From Pseudomonas mosselii (GTDB taxonomy: Bacteria; Pseudomonadota; Gammaproteobacteria; Pseudomonadales; Pseudomonadaceae), in NCBI RefSeq assembly GCF_019823065.1, contig NZ_CP081966.1:1-64000 (forward strand): a stretch of DNA of 64,000 bases, in the 5' to 3' direction. The notes under the pieces were generated by a model. The model was not told where the DNA came from, searched no databases, and saw nothing but the letters and a program-made list of their open reading frames with translations. Each line of letters opens with the position of its first letter. Within the stretch, counting starts at the first letter, position 1. Made by a program: the position numbers and the translations under genes. This document shows, one piece after another, positions 57,329 to 64,000 of this stretch.

Positions 57329-57652
57329 CTACTTGTTGTTGATGCATTGCGAATACATCGAGTAACGAACAGTCTTGAGCGTGCCCTGGGAGTCCTCGAA
57401 GGTCATCAACCGTGGATAGACCTGGCAGGTACGGGGGTCCTGCGACTGACGTACGAATTTCGCAACGTCTATCTTCATGCCATATTTGTAATCCTGAATC
57501 TCTGGCATTGGCTTGCCATTTTTCTCCGCGTACTTGGCCACTGCGGTCTGGTGTTCCTTGGTGTATTGAAGCTGCTTGCTCTCGGAGAAAGTGTTGGCCT
57601 GCGAAGCCACCGAGAAAACAACAAGTGCAGCAGCGATAATTAGCTTTTTCAT
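57329..57652 (-). CDS. Exported DUF2790 protein, paralogue 3
   Basis: The 107-residue protein has a signal peptide ending ASQA, a helical linker, and the DUF2790 core PEIQDYKYGMKIDVAKFV, Cys in RTCQVYPRL, MTFEDSQGTLKTVRY and a final Cys (SQCINNK). It is closest in spacing to the paralogue at 43479. GAGAGGGTTTT precedes the ATG. It has its own terminator, and an ATTACAATT-type half-box lies 70 bp upstream, so it is a separate unit probably induced with czcCBA. Confidence 0.83.
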   Translation of the reverse strand: MKKLIIAAALVVFSVASQANTFSESKQLQYTKEHQTAVAKYAEKNGKPMPEIQDYKYGMKIDVAKFVRQSQDPRTCQVYPRLMTFEDSQGTLKTVRYSMYSQCINNK

Positions 57653-57724
57653 AAAACCCTCTCAATTTCAAAACTTCTCGGGCGTAACCTTAGCAATGCA
57701 TAGGCATCACCGGCATGACGAGAA

Positions 57725-57742
57725 ACTTACAATTTTGAAAGG
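57725..57742 (-). promoter_or_regulatory. CzcR-type half-box
   Basis: ACTTAC-AATTTT-GAAAGG shares the TTACAATT core with the boxes at 47278 and 63840 but has lost the second half-site. It lies upstream of the DUF2790 gene. Confidence 0.35.
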
Positions 57743-57771
57743 TAAGTGCATCTACTTCACTTTAAACAAAA

Positions 57772-57797
57772 AAGCCCACAACACGTGTTGTGGGCTT
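57772..57797 (-). terminator. Terminator of czcCBA
   Basis: AAGCCCACAACAC/GTGTTGTGGGCTT forms a perfect hairpin; on the minus strand it is followed by TTTTTTTG, 17 bp after the czcA stop. Confidence 0.9.
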
Positions 57798-57814
57798 CTC
57801 TTTAGCGGAGGCTG

Positions 57815-60982
<3,168 letters not shown>

Positions 60983-61000
60983 TCATCCTGTCAGTTCGCA

Positions 61001-62251
61001 TCAGTGACCGTGTTCGGCAGAAGCTTTGCCGAGCTCGGACTTGAGTGTGAAGCTGCCACTGGTTGCTACCTGGGCGCCGGCTTCAATACCGTCGATGATT
61101 TCCACGTACCCATTGTCGCGGCGACCCAGTTTTACCGGGCGGGTGTCAAAGCCATCTGGGGTGCGTACGAATACCGAAGGTTTGTCTTCAACGGTCTGCA
61201 CAGCGTGCTCAGGGACCGCTACGGCAACTCGATCGGTCTGGAAGGTGACCGCAATGTTTACGAACAGGCCTGGACGCCAGGCGCCGTTGGGGTTGGTCAA
61301 GGTGACGCGGACAGTAGCTGCACGGTTTTGCTCGCCCAGCAGGCTGCCGACATAACCCACCTTCCCTTCGACCTCGACGTTCATGTCAGGCGAAGAGACT
61401 TTCACTGCACGGCCAGTCGTGACCTTGCCCAGATCTGTCGGCGGAACTGCGAAGGTCGCCCAGACCTGATTCAGGTCGGAAAGGATGAAGGCGTTGGTCG
61501 CCTCGCTGACGACTTCGCCGACGGTCAGGTGTTTCTCCACTACCACGGCGTCGAAGGGAGCGCGGAGCTCGTAACGATTACCGCCAACGGAGTTAACCGA
61601 GGCACCGATTGCGCCGACCTTCTGCTTGGCGTTGGCCAAGGAGATCTCCGCTTCTTGCAGCGCTTGGCGTGCTTGGAGGTAGTCTTGCTCTGCAGAGATC
61701 TTGTCCTGCCACAGTTGCTTCTCACGTTCGAAGGTCACACGCGCCAGTTCGACGCGACGCTGTGCGGCCTGTTGTTCGCTGCGCAGGTCAGAGATCTGCT
61801 GGCTGGCGATTACCGCGAGGACTTGCCCTTTCTTGACCGTCTCGCCCAGGTTGGCCTGGACAGCCTCAACAACGCCAGGAACACGAGGAACCACGTGGGC
61901 AGTACGATCTTCGTCGAAGCGAATTTCGCCAGGGAAGCTCACGACGGTACCGAGGTCACGAGGCGCTGCAGCTTCCAGGGCAACACCAGCGGCCTTGATC
62001 TGTTCAGCGCTGAGCGTCAGCTTGCCCTCTTCTTCACCGCCCTCTTCGCTGTGGCCTTCTTCACCATGGCCCTCATCACCTTCCTCTTTGGCGGCAGATG
62101 CGGCTTTCTTTTCGTCGCCATGGCCATCGTTAGCGCCATGCTCGGCAGTACTGGCGGCCTGCTGTCCGGAACTGTTGTTCCAGGCAAGGCTGCCAAATCC
62201 GAGGGCTGCCACAGCGGCTACCGCGAGGGCGATCTTGCGTTTGTTATCCAT
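61001..62251 (-). CDS. czcB: Membrane-fusion protein CzcB
   Basis: CzcB is the periplasmic adaptor of the Czc pump. The 416-residue protein has an N-terminal anchor (8-25), then an unusual Gly/His/Glu-rich tract (about 35-75: HGANDGHGDEKK, EGHGEEGHSEEGGEEEG) that can bind Zn(II), then the usual lipoyl, coiled-coil and barrel domains, and a short His-containing end (SAEHGH). AGGAGTAGCA precedes the ATG. It lies between czcC and czcA. Confidence 0.93.
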   Translation of the reverse strand: MDNKRKIALAVAAVAALGFGSLAWNNSSGQQAASTAEHGANDGHGDEKKAASAAKEEGDEGHGEEGHSEEGGEEEGKLTLSAEQIKAAGVALEAAAPRDLGTVVSFPGEIRFDEDRTAHVVPRVPGVVEAVQANLGETVKKGQVLAVIASQQISDLRSEQQAAQRRVELARVTFEREKQLWQDKISAEQDYLQARQALQEAEISLANAKQKVGAIGASVNSVGGNRYELRAPFDAVVVEKHLTVGEVVSEATNAFILSDLNQVWATFAVPPTDLGKVTTGRAVKVSSPDMNVEVEGKVGYVGSLLGEQNRAATVRVTLTNPNGAWRPGLFVNIAVTFQTDRVAVAVPEHAVQTVEDKPSVFVRTPDGFDTRPVKLGRRDNGYVEIIDGIEAGAQVATSGSFTLKSELGKASAEHGH

Positions 62252-62319
62252 TGCTACTCCTGCTGATCGTAGGCACCGGCTTGTTCAAGGCTGTGTGCCG
62301 AAGAAAATGTTTGGCCCGT

Positions 62320-63591
62320 TCAGCGAGTGCCGGCGGTTGAGCCGACTTCGCCATAAACCCTTTCCACCTGCGCACGCGCATTGGTCGCCGCTGCCAACGA
62401 TTCGAGGTATTGGCCACGAGCGACGATCAAGGTGCGCTGGGCATCCAGCACTTCGATGAAACCGAATTTGCCCATCTCGAAGCCGCGGGTTGCGGTCTCT
62501 ACGGCTTGTTGGGCTGAAGGCAGAATGGTCTTGTCGTAGGACTCGACCTCCTGCATGGCGGTGGACCATTGGTTCAACGCGGTTTGGGTTTCGGTGCGCA
62601 GGCGCAGCTCAACAGCATTGCGCTGGTCCCGGGCCTGATCTGCACGACGAGAAGCGGAAAGAATGTTGCCCTGGTTACGATCGAACAGCGGCAAAGGCAT
62701 AGACAGGCCCACAGTGTTGACCCGCTCGCGCACAGAGCGGTCGTACTGGCTACCTACACTGACAGTAAGGTTCGGGATACGCTGAGCTTTCTCTGAGCCG
62801 AGCGAGGCATCGCTCTTGTCTATCTGCACCACGGCCTGACGCATTTCTGCTGTTTGGTCGAGCTTAGCCAGCAGATCTTCAGTGCGAGGTGGCAAGCCCG
62901 GGGAGAGGGTTGGCGATTCGAGTCGATCAAACACGGTGACTGAGCTCCCGGTAATTTGAGCGAGCTGTTGGTAAGCGGTCGCTTTTTCCGTTTCTGCACG
63001 TCGAACTTGCAGCTGGGCTTCGGCCAGTTGCACTTGAGCGCGGGTCGCCTCCACTGGGGACGACTTACCTGCGCGAACACGGCCATCGACGATGCGAAGA
63101 CCGCGCTCAGTCAGTTCGAGAGATTGCTTGGCCAGGTCGAGACCTGTCTGGGCCCGCAACGCGGCGTAAAAGGCTTGGACGACATCTGCACGCAGGCCGT
63201 TAACGCGACGGTCTAACTCAAGCTGTGCGGCGGTCTGCCCGTATGTGGCGACGTCAACACGAGCCCCCCGCTTACCGCCCAGCTCAAGGGTCTGGCTGAG
63301 AGAGACAGTCGTCTGGCTGGTGTTACGACGGGTGTCTTCCACGTCATACGAGATTGTGGGGTTGGGGATAAGCCCGGCCTGCTTGCGAGCACCATCAGCG
63401 ATCCCAATTTCTTGCCTGGCCGCGGCCAGGTCTGGGTTGGCATCCATGGCCGTCGAAAGCGCCTGGGGCAAGCTGATGCTTTGGGCAAGGGCTGCAGGCG
63501 CCATCAACCCAGAGATGACTGCACAGAGTGCAGCGATCTTCCAGGGCGAGACGGGGGTCTTGGGTAAGACATTGCGGTTATACCGGGGCAC
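62320..63591 (-). CDS. czcC: Outer-membrane efflux channel CzcC
   Basis: A TolC-family channel of 423 residues with a signal peptide ending AALAQ, then two repeats of long helices (ISLPQALSTAMDANPDLAAA, LDLAKQSLELTERGLRIVDG). It is the first gene of czcCBA. The GTG at 63591 is preferred because GAGGACCATCAAA precedes it; the frame extends to 63678, but that part lacks a ribosome-binding site. A CzcR-type box lies about 125 bp upstream. Confidence 0.9.
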   Translation of the reverse strand: MPRYNRNVLPKTPVSPWKIAALCAVISGLMAPAALAQSISLPQALSTAMDANPDLAAARQEIGIADGARKQAGLIPNPTISYDVEDTRRNTSQTTVSLSQTLELGGKRGARVDVATYGQTAAQLELDRRVNGLRADVVQAFYAALRAQTGLDLAKQSLELTERGLRIVDGRVRAGKSSPVEATRAQVQLAEAQLQVRRAETEKATAYQQLAQITGSSVTVFDRLESPTLSPGLPPRTEDLLAKLDQTAEMRQAVVQIDKSDASLGSEKAQRIPNLTVSVGSQYDRSVRERVNTVGLSMPLPLFDRNQGNILSASRRADQARDQRNAVELRLRTETQTALNQWSTAMQEVESYDKTILPSAQQAVETATRGFEMGKFGFIEVLDAQRTLIVARGQYLESLAAATNARAQVERVYGEVGSTAGTR

Positions 63592-63714
63592 TTTGATGGT
63601 CCTCGTGCACAAACTTCGATAAAGCTTGGCGAGAACGCCGAAACAGCTGCCAAGCCCCACTTGATTAGGTGATGGCACTCTAATGAGCGGTAGCTATCAG
63701 AGGGGTGGCTAGAA

Positions 63715-63732
63715 AATTACAATTCCGTAAGA
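63715..63732 (-). promoter_or_regulatory. CzcR-type box upstream of czcCBA
   Basis: AATTAC-AATTCC-GTAAGA shares 16 identical bases with the complement of the dyad at 47386. It is the probable CzcR site of the czcCBA operon. Confidence 0.65.
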
Positions 63733-63839
63733 ATGTCCTGTAATGCCCGAAAATACTGGGAAACCAAACCCGACACGATGATTTCGTTACAAGCAACGGA
63801 GATGGCAAACACGCGGTGCGAAGGCCCGAACAACAGGTA

Positions 63840-63857
63840 GATGACGAAATTGTAATT
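63840..63857 (+). promoter_or_regulatory. CzcR-type box before the next gene
   Basis: The complement reads AATTAC-AATTTC-GTCATC, the same core as the other boxes. It lies 138 bp upstream of the start at 63995 and divergent from czcC. Confidence 0.45.
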
Positions 63858-63994
63858 TTCCTATCACCCCCCCGTTATCTTCGGCCTGCAAATATGAGCT
63901 CGCGCTACGCTAGGCGCGCCGCCTGGTCAGAACAATTAACGACACCCGCGCCGGTAAACATAATAAAAACTGCCGTGAATCAAAGGAGCATCGG

Positions 63995-64000
63995 ATGAAA
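63995..64000 (+). CDS. Start of a gene cut by the window end
   Basis: ATG AAA follows AAAGGAGCATCGG, a good ribosome-binding site, and the window ends here. The product cannot be judged from two codons. From memory, an OprD-type porin gene lies divergent from czcC in P. putida KT2440, which would fit. Confidence 0.5.

Overview
The window starts exactly at the GTG of dnaA and carries the conserved Pseudomonas origin-side gene order dnaA-dnaN-recF-gyrB (1-6.2 kb), with two parS sites inside recF. Gene order, an MvaT/Tur-type silencer, DUF2790 and PtrA-like proteins, a ColR-type operator and the CopRS/CzcRS regulators all point to a Pseudomonas of the P. putida group. From memory, P. putida KT2440 also has foreign DNA downstream of gyrB that includes turC and czcCBA; I could not check this.

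From the gyrB terminator to the end of the window (6.3-64 kb) the DNA is an accessory island. It opens with a Tn7-like transposition module, tnsA-tnsB-tnsC-tniQ (7.05-12.6 kb), laid out as in Tn7: tnsA lies nearest the 3' end of the conserved target gene (gyrB in place of glmS) and transcription runs inward. An H-NS-like MvaT/TurC silencer follows. A threefold repeat at 13.1-13.2 kb may be a transposon end or an operator array.

13.3-34 kb is a copper/silver module: a DUF2790 protein, the copA-copB operon with Met/His-rich accessory proteins, a His-rich cytochrome c and a DUF411 protein, a PtrA-like protein, CopRS, a CusCBA-F efflux system, further accessory proteins, CopZ and a Cu-type P1B-ATPase. 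The region 33.9-35 kb is a decayed junction with two pseudogenes.

35-39.3 kb holds poorly understood accessory genes: a STAS/GHKL-ATPase paired with a DUF4325 protein, an orphan possible zinc protein, two small tandem paralogues and a large palindrome. 39.4-64 kb is a zinc/cadmium/cobalt and envelope module: an EptA-type phosphoethanolamine transferase, CzcD, CzcRS, a three-gene glycosyltransferase operon behind a ColR-type box, a LysR regulator, an OprP-like porin, an orphan gene pair with a structured RNA, a CadA-type ATPase and czcCBA.

A recurring operator, ATTAC-N6-GTAA or close variants, precedes many genes in both metal modules. It is the probable shared site of the paralogous regulators CopR and CzcR and links efflux pumps, small exported proteins and perhaps envelope genes into one metal-response programme. 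Motif positions were read by eye and may be off by a base or two.
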